A stretch of DNA of 64,000 bases from Endozoicomonas sp. G2_2 (GCF_017744135.1 NZ_JAGHQU010000009.1:62001-126000), one strand, 5' to 3'. Shown: positions 1 to 9,181, counted from the stretch's first letter. Made by a program: numbers and translations. The notes: generated by a model from the sequence alone, not told the origin.

Positions 1-535
1 CCGTGGCCTCTTCCTCGGACCAGCCATAGCGATAGCTGTTCGGGAACGGCGCCACGACCACGCCGCCCATGATCGGCTGCAGGCCGGCGGTGTAGGCCGT
101 GCCGGACGTTGTCATCGAGGCCGAGCCCATGGTGCGGCCATGAAAACCGCCGTGAAAAACGACGATGTTCGGGCGGCCCGTGGCGTGACGCATCAAGCGC
201 ATCGCCGACTCGGCCGCCTCGGTACCGGCACTGGCATAGAACACCGCGTCGATATCGCCGGGCATCTTCTCGCCCAGACGCGCGGACAGATCCTGGATTG
301 GCTGATGCATGATCGTGGTGTACTGACCGTGGATCAGCTTGCCGACCTGTTCCTGGGCGGCCGCCACGACCTTGGGATGGCAATGGCCGGTACTGGTCAC
401 GCCGATACCGGCGGTGAAGTCCAGATAGCGCTGGCCGTCCTTCGCGTACAGATAGCAGCCTTCACCGCGTTCGACTTCGACGCGGGTGGCCTGCTTGAGC
501 AGCGGGGACAGGTGGCCGGGGCGGTTTGCCGTCAT
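1..535 (-). CDS. Class III (PLP-dependent) aminotransferase, N-terminal part
   Basis: The gene runs off the left edge, so only about the first 178 residues are visible. They fit the class III aminotransferase family (4-aminobutyrate/ornithine type), which moves an amino group from an omega-amine to a 2-oxoacid using PLP. Visible family features are GIGVTSTGHCHPKVV near residue 50, YASAGTEAAESAMRL (PLP phosphate region) and FHGGFHGRTMGSASMT. The catalytic lysine would lie outside the window. The start at 535 is supported by a GGAG seven bases upstream. It follows the dehydrogenase gene by 180 bp in the same direction. The exact substrate cannot be told from this fragment. Confidence 0.88.
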   Translation of the reverse strand, partial: MTANRPGHLSPLLKQATRVEVERGEGCYLYAKDGQRYLDFTAGIGVTSTGHCHPKVVAAAQEQVGKLIHGQYTTIMHQPIQDLSARLGEKMPGDIDAVFYASAGTEAAESAMRLMRHATGRPNIVVFHGGFHGRTMGSASMTTSGTAYTAGLQPIMGGVVVAPFPNSYRYGWSEEEAT

Positions 536-715
536 GGCGGTTCTCCAGATGGTGTTCGTGATGGCGCTTCGCGCGAGACTAGACCTGATGAACGGGGGAT
601 TCAATCACTGCGTGAACACCCTGCCGATTGCCCGTCAGGCCTTGCGTACTAAAGCACCGCACGCAGACGGGCCGATCGCGCTGCGACACGCTGGGCGACC
701 GCCCCGCCCGCGGCT

Positions 716-1864
716 TCAGAAGCCTTCGATGATCGCCGTGCCGATGGCGTCGGTCGCCCGGCGCTCCTGGCCGTGGGCGAGCAGATCCGCCGATGCGGCG
801 TCGCGCAGTCGGTTGGCCGCCCGCGCGGCGCTCGGATCCTCCACGCCCATCCAGTCCAGCATCATGGCCGTGGTCAGCAGCATGGCGGTGGGACCGGCCA
901 TGTTCTTGCCGGCGATATCCGGCGCGCTGCCGTGGGTCGGCTCGAACATCGGCGGGCGCGAGCGATCCGCCGGATTGACGTTGCACGACGGCGATACGCC
1001 CATGCCGCCGTTGAGCACGGCCGCAAGGTCGGTGAGGATGTCGCCGTGCAGGTTCGAAGCCACTACCACGTCGAACATCCACGGGTGGCTGACGAACTTC
1101 ATGCAGGCCGCGTCTACCAGCTCATGATGGGTGGCAACGTCCGGATACTCCGTGGCGATGCGCGCGAAGATCTCGGTATACATGTCGCCCCAATGCGCCT
1201 GGGCGTTGCGCTTGGTGATCACGCAGACCTGACTTTCGCGTTCGTCGCGGCCGAAGCGGCGCGTCCGGCCCTCGGCCTTGCGCTCCGCTGCGCGCATCCG
1301 CGCCTGCTCGAAGGCATGCCGAATGATGCGATCGGTCGCACGATGCGTGAACAGCGCCAGCTGGGTGGCGATCTCGTTGGGCGTGCCTACTGCCTGTCGC
1401 CCGCCCTGGTTCACGTACTCGCCCTCGCTGTTCTCGCGAATGACGAGCATGTCGATATCCTTCGCCCGCGGGTCCGCCAGGAACTGCGGCGCGCCCGGCA
1501 ACGGCCGACAGGGGCGCTCACAGGCCCACTGGTCGAAGTGCTTGCGAATCTGCAGCAGCGGCCCGAGCGACACGGCATCCGAAAGCAGATAACGGTTGGG
1601 GTCGTCGATCGGGCCGGGGTCGCCGAGCGCACCCAGCAGAATCGCATCAAAAGCGGCCAGCTGGTCGAGATAATCCGCCGGCGCACTTTCGCCGTGCTTT
1701 TCGTGCCAGGCATGCGACGGCCATTCGAAGGTCTCGCATTCGATCGAAAGATCCGGCTCCTTCTCACAGAGCGCCTCGAGCGCACGCGTGGCCTGAGCCA
1801 TGACCTCGGGGCCGATACCGTCGCCGGGCAGAACCGCGACGCGCCATGTCTTTTGCTTGTTCAT
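716..1864 (-). CDS. Isocitrate/isopropylmalate dehydrogenase family (tartrate/malate type)
   Basis: A 382-residue NAD-dependent beta-decarboxylating dehydrogenase. The N-terminus reads VAVLPGDGIGPEVM, the family nucleotide/substrate start. LLGALGDPG, LVIRENSEGEY, the Asp-rich NLHGDILTDLAA (metal site) and FEPTHGSAPDIAGKN (NAD-binding loop) follow in the usual order. VIRENSEGEY and the absence of a leucine-biosynthesis neighbourhood resemble D-malate/tartrate dehydrogenases (DmlA/TtuC) more than LeuB, but the substrate is inferred. An in-frame extension upstream to 1996 exists; the start at 1864 was chosen because the family sequence begins there. It lies 55 bp behind tadA on the same strand. 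Confidence 0.9.
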   Translation of the reverse strand: MNKQKTWRVAVLPGDGIGPEVMAQATRALEALCEKEPDLSIECETFEWPSHAWHEKHGESAPADYLDQLAAFDAILLGALGDPGPIDDPNRYLLSDAVSLGPLLQIRKHFDQWACERPCRPLPGAPQFLADPRAKDIDMLVIRENSEGEYVNQGGRQAVGTPNEIATQLALFTHRATDRIIRHAFEQARMRAAERKAEGRTRRFGRDERESQVCVITKRNAQAHWGDMYTEIFARIATEYPDVATHHELVDAACMKFVSHPWMFDVVVASNLHGDILTDLAAVLNGGMGVSPSCNVNPADRSRPPMFEPTHGSAPDIAGKNMAGPTAMLLTTAMMLDWMGVEDPSAARAANRLRDAASADLLAHGQERRATDAIGTAIIEGF

Positions 1865-1919
1865 GGGCGGCAGGCTATCACTGTCGTCGCGCCCTGCGCA
1901 GGCCTTTTTTACGACCGTC

Positions 1920-2414
1920 TCAGCGCGCTTCGCGGCGGGCGCGGAAAAAGGCTCGCAGAAGCGCCGCACTCTCCTCGGCCAACACGCCGCCGACATGGGC
2001 CACGCGGTGGTTCAGGCGTGCTTCGTCGAACACCGAAAAGATGGAATGGACCGCCCCCGCGCGAAAATCATCCGCACCGTAGACGACCCGCTCGATACGG
2101 GCATGGCCGATCGCGCCCGCACACATCGCACAGGGCTCCAGCGTGGCGTAAAGCGTGGCGCCGGGCAGCCGGTAGTTGCCGACCGCGGCACAGGCGGCCC
2201 GCAACGCACGAATCTCGGCATGGGCGGTGGCGTCGTGTTCGGCAATCGGGCAATTCCAGCCCTCGCCGAGCAGTTGATCGTCGCGTACCACCACCGCGCC
2301 CACGGGCACTTCGCCCGCGGCCTCGGCACGACGCGCCAGCGCCAGCGCGTGCTGCATCCAGCGCCGGTCGGTTTCGCTGGTGCTGGCGCTGATATTCGGC
2401 GTGACCGTGTTCAT
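1920..2414 (-). CDS. tadA: tRNA-specific adenosine deaminase TadA
   Basis: A 164-residue cytidine/deoxycytidylate deaminase-fold enzyme that converts A34 to inosine in tRNA-Arg(ACG). The zinc and catalytic signature is complete: HAE at residues 65-67 (His ligand, proton-shuttling Glu) and PCAMC at 94-98 (Cys95 and Cys98 ligands). VPVGAVVV and the C-terminal SIFSVFDEARLNHRV segment are typical of TadA. Translation could extend upstream to 2603 in frame, but the length and conserved core agree with the start at 2414. It sits 61 bp after the TRAP permease gene and is probably co-transcribed, with no functional link. Confidence 0.95.
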   Translation of the reverse strand: MNTVTPNISASTSETDRRWMQHALALARRAEAAGEVPVGAVVVRDDQLLGEGWNCPIAEHDATAHAEIRALRAACAAVGNYRLPGATLYATLEPCAMCAGAIGHARIERVVYGADDFRAGAVHSIFSVFDEARLNHRVAHVGGVLAEESAALLRAFFRARREAR

Positions 2415-2475
2415 GGCGACGAGAGGATACCGCGACGGGCCGCACGGCGCGGTGCGCTGGCCACTGCGCCGGTCA

Positions 2476-4488
2476 TCACCCCGTCGTGGGCACCAGCGGC
2501 GCCCCGGCGCGATGGCGGTGCCAGAACACCACCGCGGCCAATAAGCCGATGCCGACCAGATCCGTCCAGCTGCCCGGCTTGAGCAACAGCAGCGCACCGA
2601 CAAGCATGAGCAGGCGCTCGTACCAGTACATGCGGATCTTCAGATAACCCTGGGTCGCGGCCACGAAGCCGAGCATGCCGACCAGCGCGGTCACGATCAC
2701 CCAGCCCGCGTAGTACCAGCTGCCGACATTGATCAGCAGCAGTTCCGGATTGAAGAAGAACATGAACGGCAGGATCGCCGTGCGCAGGTCGTAGATGAAG
2801 CCCTGAACCCCGGTGGCGATGGGGTCAGCCCGCGAGATCGCCGAGGCGGCATAGGCGGCCAGACCGACCGGGGGCGTGTCGTCGGCGAGGATGCCGAAAT
2901 AGAACACGAACAGATGCACCGCCACCAGCGGCACGACCAGGCCCGCTTCGCCGGACAGATTCACGATCACCGGCGCGACCAGCGCGGCCATGACGATATA
3001 GTTCGCCGTGGTCGGCAGACCGATGCCAAGAATCAGCGAGGTGATGGCACTCAGCAGCAGCACGATCCAGATATTGCCGCCCGAGAGCACGTCAAGCACC
3101 TGGGTCAGGCCATAGCCGAGATTGGTCATGGTGACCATGCCGACGATGATACCGGCGGCACCCGTGGCGATCGCGATCGTGGTCATGTTGCGCGCGCCGG
3201 TTTCCAGCCCCGACACGATCAGGCGCAGGCCCTGCCACAACCCGGCAACAAGATTGCCGCTGCGCACGCCCTTGACCACTTCCTGCACCAGAATCAGCGC
3301 CGTGAGCACGACCGTGGCGTTCAGCGCACTGCGCTCGGGGGTGAGGTTGGCCCACATCAGCTCATAGAGCAGAAAGGCGACCGGGATCAGGTAGTGCACA
3401 CCGCGCACGAAGGTCGGCCAGAACGGCGGCAGGTCGGCACGCGGCAGCCCCTGCAGGCCGAGCTTGAGCGCTTCGAGATGCACGACATAGAGCAGCCCGA
3501 GATAAGTCAGCACCGCCGGCACCAGCGCGTGGATGATCAGCTGCGAGTACGGCATGTCGATGAAGGTGGCCATGATGAACGCCGCCGCGCCCATGATCGG
3601 CGGCATCAGCTGGCCGTTGACCGAGGCGGCTACCTCCGTCGCCCCCGCCTTGACCGGCGGATAGCCGATCTTTTTCATCAGCGGGATCGTGAAGGTGCCC
3701 GTGGTGACCGTATTCGCGGTCGACGAACCGGAGATCACGCCGGTGAGCAGACTCGCCACCACCGAAGCCTTGGCCGGCCCGCCGCGAAACGTCCCCAGCC
3801 CGCTATAGGCGAGATCGACGAAATACTGGCCCGCCCCGGCCTTGTCCAGCAGCGCGCCGAACAGCACGAACAGAAACACGAAGGTCGCCGACACCTGAAT
3901 GGGCGTGCCCCAAATGCCCTCGGTGGTGATATAGAGCTGCTGGATGATCTGCGGCCAGTCGTAGCCGTTGTGCAGATAGATCACGTCCGGCGGCGTGAGC
4001 GGGATGAGGCCGGCCGGCCCGGTAATGCCGTAGATGACCACCAGAGCGGCGATGATGGGCAGCGCAAGGCCGAGCAGCCGCGTCGCCGCAATGGCCAGAA
4101 ACGCCAGCAGCGCGGTACCGACCCAGATATCGCGCGGCTCGGGCAGCCCGCCCTGCACGACCACGATGTTGTAGTAGTTGAACAGGATATACAGCGCGCT
4201 GGCCACGCTGGCCGCCGCGAGCAGCCAGTCGTACCAGGGGATACGATCGACCGCGCCGCCTTTGCGCGGATAGGCCAGAAACGCGAGCGCGAAGCCGAAG
4301 GCCAGATGAATCGAGCCGATCTTCTGCGGGTTGAGGGTGCCGAAATAGCTGGCATAGAGCTGGAACAGGCTCCACCCCACGGCAATCGTGACCAGCAGCC
4401 AGCGCTGCCATGCGATCGCCGGTTCGCGGCCACCGTATTCGCTGGCCTTGACGATGTCCTCGGCTTCCGGCTTCACGTGTTCAATCAT
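2476..4488 (-). CDS. TRAP transporter permease, fused 4TM/12TM (DctQ-DctM) subunit
   Basis: A 670-residue inner-membrane protein of the TRAP-TAXI type in which the small (DctQ-like, 4TM) and large (DctM-like, 12TM) permease parts are fused. Hydrophobic segments fill the whole protein. Conserved large-subunit stretches include LTGVISGSSTANTVTTGTF, LGIGLPTTANYIV and FGILADDTPPVGLAAYA. It would move a substrate across the inner membrane with a sodium or proton gradient, fed by the periplasmic TAXI protein encoded just upstream. Starts at ATG 4488 behind an AGGGA-like site. Substrate unknown; the dehydrogenase and aminotransferase downstream hint at an organic or amino acid. Confidence 0.95.
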   Translation of the reverse strand: MIEHVKPEAEDIVKASEYGGREPAIAWQRWLLVTIAVGWSLFQLYASYFGTLNPQKIGSIHLAFGFALAFLAYPRKGGAVDRIPWYDWLLAAASVASALYILFNYYNIVVVQGGLPEPRDIWVGTALLAFLAIAATRLLGLALPIIAALVVIYGITGPAGLIPLTPPDVIYLHNGYDWPQIIQQLYITTEGIWGTPIQVSATFVFLFVLFGALLDKAGAGQYFVDLAYSGLGTFRGGPAKASVVASLLTGVISGSSTANTVTTGTFTIPLMKKIGYPPVKAGATEVAASVNGQLMPPIMGAAAFIMATFIDMPYSQLIIHALVPAVLTYLGLLYVVHLEALKLGLQGLPRADLPPFWPTFVRGVHYLIPVAFLLYELMWANLTPERSALNATVVLTALILVQEVVKGVRSGNLVAGLWQGLRLIVSGLETGARNMTTIAIATGAAGIIVGMVTMTNLGYGLTQVLDVLSGGNIWIVLLLSAITSLILGIGLPTTANYIVMAALVAPVIVNLSGEAGLVVPLVAVHLFVFYFGILADDTPPVGLAAYAASAISRADPIATGVQGFIYDLRTAILPFMFFFNPELLLINVGSWYYAGWVIVTALVGMLGFVAATQGYLKIRMYWYERLLMLVGALLLLKPGSWTDLVGIGLLAAVVFWHRHRAGAPLVPTTG

Positions 4489-4553
4489 CGATCATCCCTG
4501 CACTGATCCTGGTCGTCGCTCTCGCGTGGTTGCACCCACGCGCCGCAACGCAA

Positions 4554-4580
4554 GAACCCCGGCCGCAACGACCGGGGTTC
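4554..4580 (-). promoter_or_regulatory. Intercistronic stem-loop between TAXI binding protein and permease
   Basis: A 9-bp perfect inverted repeat, GAACCCCGG at 4554-4562 and CCGGGGTTC at 4572-4580, with a 9-base loop. No T-run follows in the direction of transcription, so it is more likely an RNA-stabilising or partial attenuation hairpin than a full terminator. Such a hairpin would let the binding protein be made in excess over the permease; that role is inferred. Confidence 0.6.
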
Positions 4581-4611
4581 GGGTTTCGTCCATCCGGTCT
4601 CTATGGACCGA

Positions 4612-5607
4612 TCAGGACGGCGGCATCTGGCTGTCCTTGATTTCGATGCCCTGTTCCTTGAAGAACTTCACCGCACCCTTGTGCAGCGGGATGGACATGC
4701 CCTCCAGCGCGCTGTCGAGAGTGAAGTACTTCTTCAGGTTCGGGTTCTGGATATCGTTGTAGAAGGCGTCCTTCTTCTCGTTGAAGACGGTGTTCATGAA
4801 TTGATAGATCGCCTCCTCGGGCAGCTCGGACGAGGTCACGAGCATGGCTTTGAGCGTGACGGCCGTGGCCGCGCCCATGTCGGGATAGGTACCTTCGGGA
4901 ATGTCGATCTGCGTGTAGAATGGATACTTGGCGTTGAGCGCCTCGATCTTTTCGGGCGCGATCGACACCAGTTCGATCGGCGCGGTCTGTGCGGCCTCGG
5001 TAATCGCCGAGGCGCCCAGACCGACGGTGTAGAACATGGCGTCGATCTGGCCGTCGCGCAGCAGGCCCACGGCGCTGCCGGCGCTGCCGCGCACCGGCGC
5101 CTTCAGGTCGTCGATGCTCATGTCGAAGGCGCCGAACAGGTTCTTGACGTCCTGTTCCGTGCCCGAACCGATATCGCCGACATAGACCCGCTTGCCCTTC
5201 ATGTCGTCGAGGCTGTCGATATCCGCATCCTTGCGCGCCAGCACCTGGATGGTTTCCGGATACAGCACCGCCACGCCGCGCAGGTTCTCGATCGGCTTGT
5301 CCTTGAACGCCTCGACGCCGGAACCGTTATAGGCGTAATAGGCGACGTTGTTCTGGCTCACGCCCATCTGCAGCTGGCCGGCGCCAACCGCGCGGTCGTT
5401 GAACACGGAGCCGCCGGTGGAACGCGCGTTGGCGCGGATATCGATGCCGGCCTCGTTCACGATCTTGGCCATGCCGACCGCGGTCGGGTAGTAGAGGCCG
5501 GTGGTGGAGCCGGAGCCAATGGTGATGAACGTACGCGCGCTGGCGAGCTGCGCACAGCCGAAGACCAGCGTGGCGACGACGAGCGTCTTGAGAATACGGG
5601 AAAACAT
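4612..5607 (-). CDS. TAXI-family TRAP transporter solute-binding protein
   Basis: A 331-residue periplasmic binding protein. It has an N-terminal signal peptide (basic start, hydrophobic 8-20, cleavage near LASA-RT) followed by FITIGSGSTTGLYYPTAVG, the TAXI family hallmark. LQMGVSQNNVAYYAYNG, YVGDIGSGTEQDVKN and DAMFYTVGLGASAI are further family blocks. It should deliver its ligand to the fused permease encoded 123 bp downstream, from which it is separated by a stem-loop. A G-rich AGGGGG lies about 12 bases before the ATG. Ligand unknown. Confidence 0.95.
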   Translation of the reverse strand: MFSRILKTLVVATLVFGCAQLASARTFITIGSGSTTGLYYPTAVGMAKIVNEAGIDIRANARSTGGSVFNDRAVGAGQLQMGVSQNNVAYYAYNGSGVEAFKDKPIENLRGVAVLYPETIQVLARKDADIDSLDDMKGKRVYVGDIGSGTEQDVKNLFGAFDMSIDDLKAPVRGSAGSAVGLLRDGQIDAMFYTVGLGASAITEAAQTAPIELVSIAPEKIEALNAKYPFYTQIDIPEGTYPDMGAATAVTLKAMLVTSSELPEEAIYQFMNTVFNEKKDAFYNDIQNPNLKKYFTLDSALEGMSIPLHKGAVKFFKEQGIEIKDSQMPPS

Positions 5608-5743
5608 GATGGTGGCGGCCCCCTGTGTTTATGTTGAATCGGCCGTCGCGAGCGCGAGGCGGCCATGAATCGAGTCTAGCCGAGGCCGGGATAAACGCAA
5701 GGAGCGCGCCAGAAGCCGCCGGCGCCCGCGCGACGCCGCCCGT

Positions 5744-6655
5744 TCAGGCCGGAATCGCTGTCATATCGGGCAACGCCGCCGCCTGCTCGGCCAGGCGCTC
5801 GCGCAGATAGTCCACACACAGACGCACCTTGGGTGCGACGAATCGACGATGCGGATACATGGCGTGGATGGCCGCACAGGGCAGCGGATGCGCATCGAGC
5901 ACCGTTTCCAGACGCCCGCTCGCGAGATCCGCCTGCACGTCCCAGATCGATTTGAGCACCAGCCCGGCCCCCTGCAGCGCCCAGAGATGGGCGATTTCGC
6001 CGTCGTTCGTGGTAAAGCGGCCGCCCACGCGCACGCTGGTGCCGTCCGCGAACTGCCACGTCGTCGGCGGCGGATCCCCCATCAGCACGCAGCGGTGGTG
6101 CACGAGTTCGTCCGGACTGGCCGGGCGCCCGCGCTGATTTAGATAGGACGGCGCGGCACAGATCACACGCCGGTTCGGCGCAACCTCGCGAGCAATCAGG
6201 CTGGAATCGGCAAGCGCGCCGAAACGCACGGCGAGGTCGAAGCCGCCATCGACGATGTTCACCACCGCGTCGCTGGCATGCAGGCGCACGCGCAGGCCGT
6301 CGTGGATACGCTGGAAATCCTGCAGCAGCGGCGCGAGGCGGCGAGCAAACGCAACCGAGGTGGTCACCCGCAACTCGCCGCTGGCCGCCCGTGCGCCGAT
6401 CGCGGCCTGGGCCTCGGCGTCCTCGATCTCGGCCAGGATACGCAGACACCGCGCCTGAAAATCCGCGCCCTCGTCGGTGAGCGAGAGGCTGCGCGTGGTG
6501 CGATTGATCAGGCGCACGCCAAGGCGTTTTTCCAGCGCAGCCAGACGCCGGCTCACCACCGCCGGCGATAGTTCGAGCTCACGGGCCGCGGCCGACAAGC
6601 TGCCGGCGTCGATCACCTGCACGAAGACACGCATCTGGATGAGTTGGTCCGCCAT
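5744..6655 (-). CDS. LysR-family transcriptional regulator
   Basis: A 303-residue LysR-type regulator. The N-terminal winged helix-turn-helix (residues 5-65) reads MRVFVQVIDAGSLSAAAREL and PAVVSRRLAALEKRLGVRLI, the canonical family pattern. The effector domain follows and includes GELRVTTSVAFARR and VLKSIWDVQADL. It diverges from the VOC-SDR-SDR cluster with 146 bp between starts, so by the usual LysR arrangement it is the likely regulator of that cluster. The ATG at 6655 matches the family start; an upstream in-frame Met at 6736 would add 27 atypical residues. Confidence 0.92.
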   Translation of the reverse strand: MADQLIQMRVFVQVIDAGSLSAAARELELSPAVVSRRLAALEKRLGVRLINRTTRSLSLTDEGADFQARCLRILAEIEDAEAQAAIGARAASGELRVTTSVAFARRLAPLLQDFQRIHDGLRVRLHASDAVVNIVDGGFDLAVRFGALADSSLIAREVAPNRRVICAAPSYLNQRGRPASPDELVHHRCVLMGDPPPTTWQFADGTSVRVGGRFTTNDGEIAHLWALQGAGLVLKSIWDVQADLASGRLETVLDAHPLPCAAIHAMYPHRRFVAPKVRLCVDYLRERLAEQAAALPDMTAIPA

Positions 6656-6801
6656 CGACTTGCTGCACTCCCGTTTGGCCCGCGTCTCGGCCTGCCGCGC
6701 GCGGCAGACATCGGCAAGGCCGCGATTATTGCACAAAGCACAACAAACCCTTGGCGCTTACGCCCGTTCTCGCCGCCGCTAACAAAGCCCAAACTACGCA
6801 C
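6656..6801. promoter_or_regulatory. Divergent promoter region, LysR gene / VOC-SDR-SDR cluster
   Basis: This 146-bp intergenic stretch must hold both promoters. It contains a 7-bp tandem repeat, GCACAAA at 6731-6737 and GCACAAC at 6738-6744, inside a relatively AT-rich patch (about 6725-6750). A repeat here could be part of a LysR-type site, but I see no convincing T-N11-A palindrome or -35/-10 pair. Confidence 0.35.
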
Positions 6802-7257
6802 ATGAGCGATAGCGCAAACCACGAGACGTCGCCGGCGGCAACTGCGGTCGCCGTCACGCTCGACCACGCGACGCTGCGCACCGGAGATCTCGCCGGCCAT
6901 CGGCAGTTCTTCCGGCGTCTGCTGGGCTTGCAGCCCGGCTATCGACCGGATTTCGGCTTCCCCGGCTACTGGCTCTATGCAGGCGAAACACCGCTGGTGC
7001 ATCTGATCCCGAATCAGGACCTCGAGCAGCGCGATGCGAAGGAGACGATCGATCACATCGCCTTCCGGGTTCACGATATCGACAGCGCCACGCAGCGCGC
7101 CGTCGCCGGCGGCTACGTGCACAGCCGTAGCGATCTCCCCGCGCTCGGCGAACGCCGCCTGTTCGTGCAGACACCGACCGGCCTGCGCATCGAACTGGTG
7201 GAACGCGTACCCGATAACAGGCTTCGCACAGACACACAGGTAGACCATGACGAATGA
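6802..7257 (+). CDS. VOC-family (glyoxalase/dioxygenase fold) protein
   Basis: A 151-residue vicinal-oxygen-chelate protein. Paired beta-alpha-beta-beta-beta modules begin at LDHATLRTGDLAGHRQFFRR and IDHIAFRVHDIDSATQRA. Likely metal ligands lie in LDHATL, PLVHLIPN and the C-terminal GLRIELVERVP. The family includes glyoxalases, extradiol dioxygenases and isomerases; the reaction cannot be assigned. It is first in a plus-strand cluster and overlaps the next gene by 11 bp, indicating translational coupling. The start at 6802 excludes 17 atypical residues encoded upstream. Confidence 0.85.
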   Translation: MSDSANHETSPAATAVAVTLDHATLRTGDLAGHRQFFRRLLGLQPGYRPDFGFPGYWLYAGETPLVHLIPNQDLEQRDAKETIDHIAFRVHDIDSATQRAVAGGYVHSRSDLPALGERRLFVQTPTGLRIELVERVPDNRLRTDTQVDHDE

Positions 7258-8302
7258 AAGCGAAACCGGCGTCGCCCTGGTGGCCGGCGCCGGCGGCATC
7301 ATCGGCCACGCGACCGCCCACGAACTGGCCGATCATGGCTGGACCGTACGTGCCCAGGGCCGCCGGGCCGTGCCAGGGTTCGAGACCGTACAGGCCGACC
7401 TCACCGATGCGAACGCCACGCGGCGCGCTGTCGAACAGGCCGGCGACACCACCCATCTGTTCTATGCGGCACTCAACCCCGATGCCGACCTGGCCACGGA
7501 AGCCACGCGCAACGCCGACATGCTCGGCAACCTGCTGGACGCGCTCGAGGCCGTGGGCGCGCCGTTGCAGCGCGTGGTCATCTATCAGGGCTTCAAGATT
7601 TACGGCATCCATCTGGGCGCGAACGTACGGACCCCGGCACGCGAGAGCGACCCGCCGCATATGCCCCCCAATCTCTACCAGGCCCAGGAAGCCCAGCTGA
7701 AGGCCCGCGCCGATAGCGCCGCCTGGGACTATGTCGCCCTGCGCCCCGATGTGGTCGTGGGCGATATCCACGGCAACCCGATGAACATCGCGCTGGTGAT
7801 CGGCGTCTATGCCGAAATATCTCGGGCGCTGGGCATACCGCTGCGTTTTCCCGGCAGCGACCAGGCCTTCGTACAGATGGTGCAGACCACCGATGCCGCC
7901 CTGCTCGGCCGCGCCAGCGCCTGGGCCGCGCGCGAGCCCAGCGCCGGCGGCGAGGCCTTCAACGTAACCAATGCCGACACCTTCCGTTGGGAGCGCATGT
8001 TCGAGAACGTCGCCGCGCATCTGGGCCTGGAAACGGCCCGCCCGGTACCGATCACGCTTACCGAACACATGGCCGACAAGGGCCCGCTCTGGCGCGAACT
8101 CGCCGAGAAACACGATCTCGTCGAGCCCGATCTCGACAAGCTGGTCGGCTGGGGCTTTGGCGATTTCATCTTCAATACCGAGACCGACGTGGTTTCGGAC
8201 GTGAACAAGATCTATCGCCACGGCTTCACCGAGCGCATGGATTCCTCGCGCTCGCTGCTTGCGGCCCTTGATCGGCTCAAGTCCAAACGCATCATTCCCT
8301 AG
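7247..8302 (+). CDS. PRISE-like short-chain dehydrogenase/reductase (NAD(P)-dependent)
   Basis: A 351-residue extended SDR. The N-terminal Rossmann motif is VALVAGAGGIIGHATAHEL (GxxGxxG, residues 9-27). VIYQGFKIYGIHLG and the PPNLYQAQEAQLKARA segment correspond to the region holding NFYY-type catalytic residues in progesterone 5-beta-reductase/iridoid synthase-like (PRISE) enzymes, and VALRPDVVVGDIHGNPMN also fits that group. Such enzymes reduce activated C=C bonds of enones; the substrate here is unknown. It overlaps the VOC gene by 11 bp and is followed after 25 bp by a second SDR. Confidence 0.85.
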   Translation: MTNESETGVALVAGAGGIIGHATAHELADHGWTVRAQGRRAVPGFETVQADLTDANATRRAVEQAGDTTHLFYAALNPDADLATEATRNADMLGNLLDALEAVGAPLQRVVIYQGFKIYGIHLGANVRTPARESDPPHMPPNLYQAQEAQLKARADSAAWDYVALRPDVVVGDIHGNPMNIALVIGVYAEISRALGIPLRFPGSDQAFVQMVQTTDAALLGRASAWAAREPSAGGEAFNVTNADTFRWERMFENVAAHLGLETARPVPITLTEHMADKGPLWRELAEKHDLVEPDLDKLVGWGFGDFIFNTETDVVSDVNKIYRHGFTERMDSSRSLLAALDRLKSKRIIP

Positions 8303-8327
8303 TACTTTTACCAACACAGGCTTCCCC

Positions 8328-9122
8328 ATGCAGATCGAACTCAACGGCAAAACAGCGCTGGTCACCGGCTCGACGCACGGCATCGGTTTTGCCATTGCCA
8401 CCGGGCTGGCGCGCGCGGGCGCCACGGTCATTCTCAACGGCCGCAAGCCGGATCGGGTCGATACGGCACTGGACAAGTTGCGCGAGGCGGTGCCGGACAC
8501 GGATGCACGCGGCATTGCGGCCGATCTCGGCACCGCCGAAGGCTGCAACACGGTGGTCGAGGCCGAGCCGCGGGTGGATATTCTCGTCAACAACCTGGGC
8601 ATCTTCGGCCCCAAGGATTTCTACGAGATCCCGGACGACGAATGGCAGCAGTTCTTCGACGTGAACGTCATGTCGGGCGTGCGCCTGTCGCGTGCCTACA
8701 CGCCGGCCATGGTCGAGGCCGGCTGGGGCCGCGTGATCTTCATGTCGTCGGAGTCCGGGCTCAACATCCCCGACGAAATGATCCAGTACGGCATGACCAA
8801 GACCGCCAATCTGTCGGTCTCGCGCGGCCTGGCCAAGCGTCTGGCCGGTACCGGCGTGACCGTCAACGCGGTGCTGCCCGGCCCGACGCTCTCCGAAGCC
8901 GTGCAGTCCATGCTCGCCGACAAGCAGGCGGAAAGCGGCAAACCCATGGAAGACGTCGCCGCCGAGTTCGTGCAGCAGGCCCGTCCGAGTTCCATCATCC
9001 AGCGCGCGGCAACGGTCGAGGAAGTCGCCAACATGGTGGTCTATGCGGCCTCCGAGCAGGCCTCGGCAACCACCGGCGCGGCCCTGCGCGTGGACGGCGG
9101 CGTGGTCGACAGCATCGCCTGA
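8328..9122 (+). CDS. Classical SDR-family oxidoreductase
   Basis: A 264-residue classical short-chain dehydrogenase. Cofactor motif TGSTHGIG at 13-20, NNLG at 88-91 (in place of NNAG), catalytic serine in FMSSESG (about 140-143) and YGMTK giving Tyr154 and Lys158. The C-terminal GAALRVDGGVV is typical. It is a likely NAD(P)-dependent alcohol/ketone oxidoreductase, third in the LysR-linked VOC-SDR-SDR cluster, so the three may act on one enone/alcohol pathway (inference). The start at 8328 is the first Met before the Rossmann fold. Confidence 0.9.
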   Translation: MQIELNGKTALVTGSTHGIGFAIATGLARAGATVILNGRKPDRVDTALDKLREAVPDTDARGIAADLGTAEGCNTVVEAEPRVDILVNNLGIFGPKDFYEIPDDEWQQFFDVNVMSGVRLSRAYTPAMVEAGWGRVIFMSSESGLNIPDEMIQYGMTKTANLSVSRGLAKRLAGTGVTVNAVLPGPTLSEAVQSMLADKQAESGKPMEDVAAEFVQQARPSSIIQRAATVEEVANMVVYAASEQASATTGAALRVDGGVVDSIA

Positions 9123-9145
9123 TCGGCTATCGATAACGGTCAGCC

Positions 9146-9181
9146 GAATGCGTAGTATCGTTTTTGCGGTACGGCGCATTC
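9146..9181 (+). terminator. Stem-loop after SDR gene
   Basis: Imperfect inverted repeat: GAATGCG at 9146-9152 pairs with CGCATTC at 9175-9181, with further partial pairing inward around a TTTTT loop. There is no T-tract after the stem. It may mark the end of the VOC-SDR-SDR transcript. Confidence 0.35.

Noticed and set aside
773-2392. Long plus-strand open frame over the dehydrogenase and tadA
   Set aside because: Antisense shadow of well-supported minus-strand genes with composition unlike a real protein (very high Arg/Ala/Gly).
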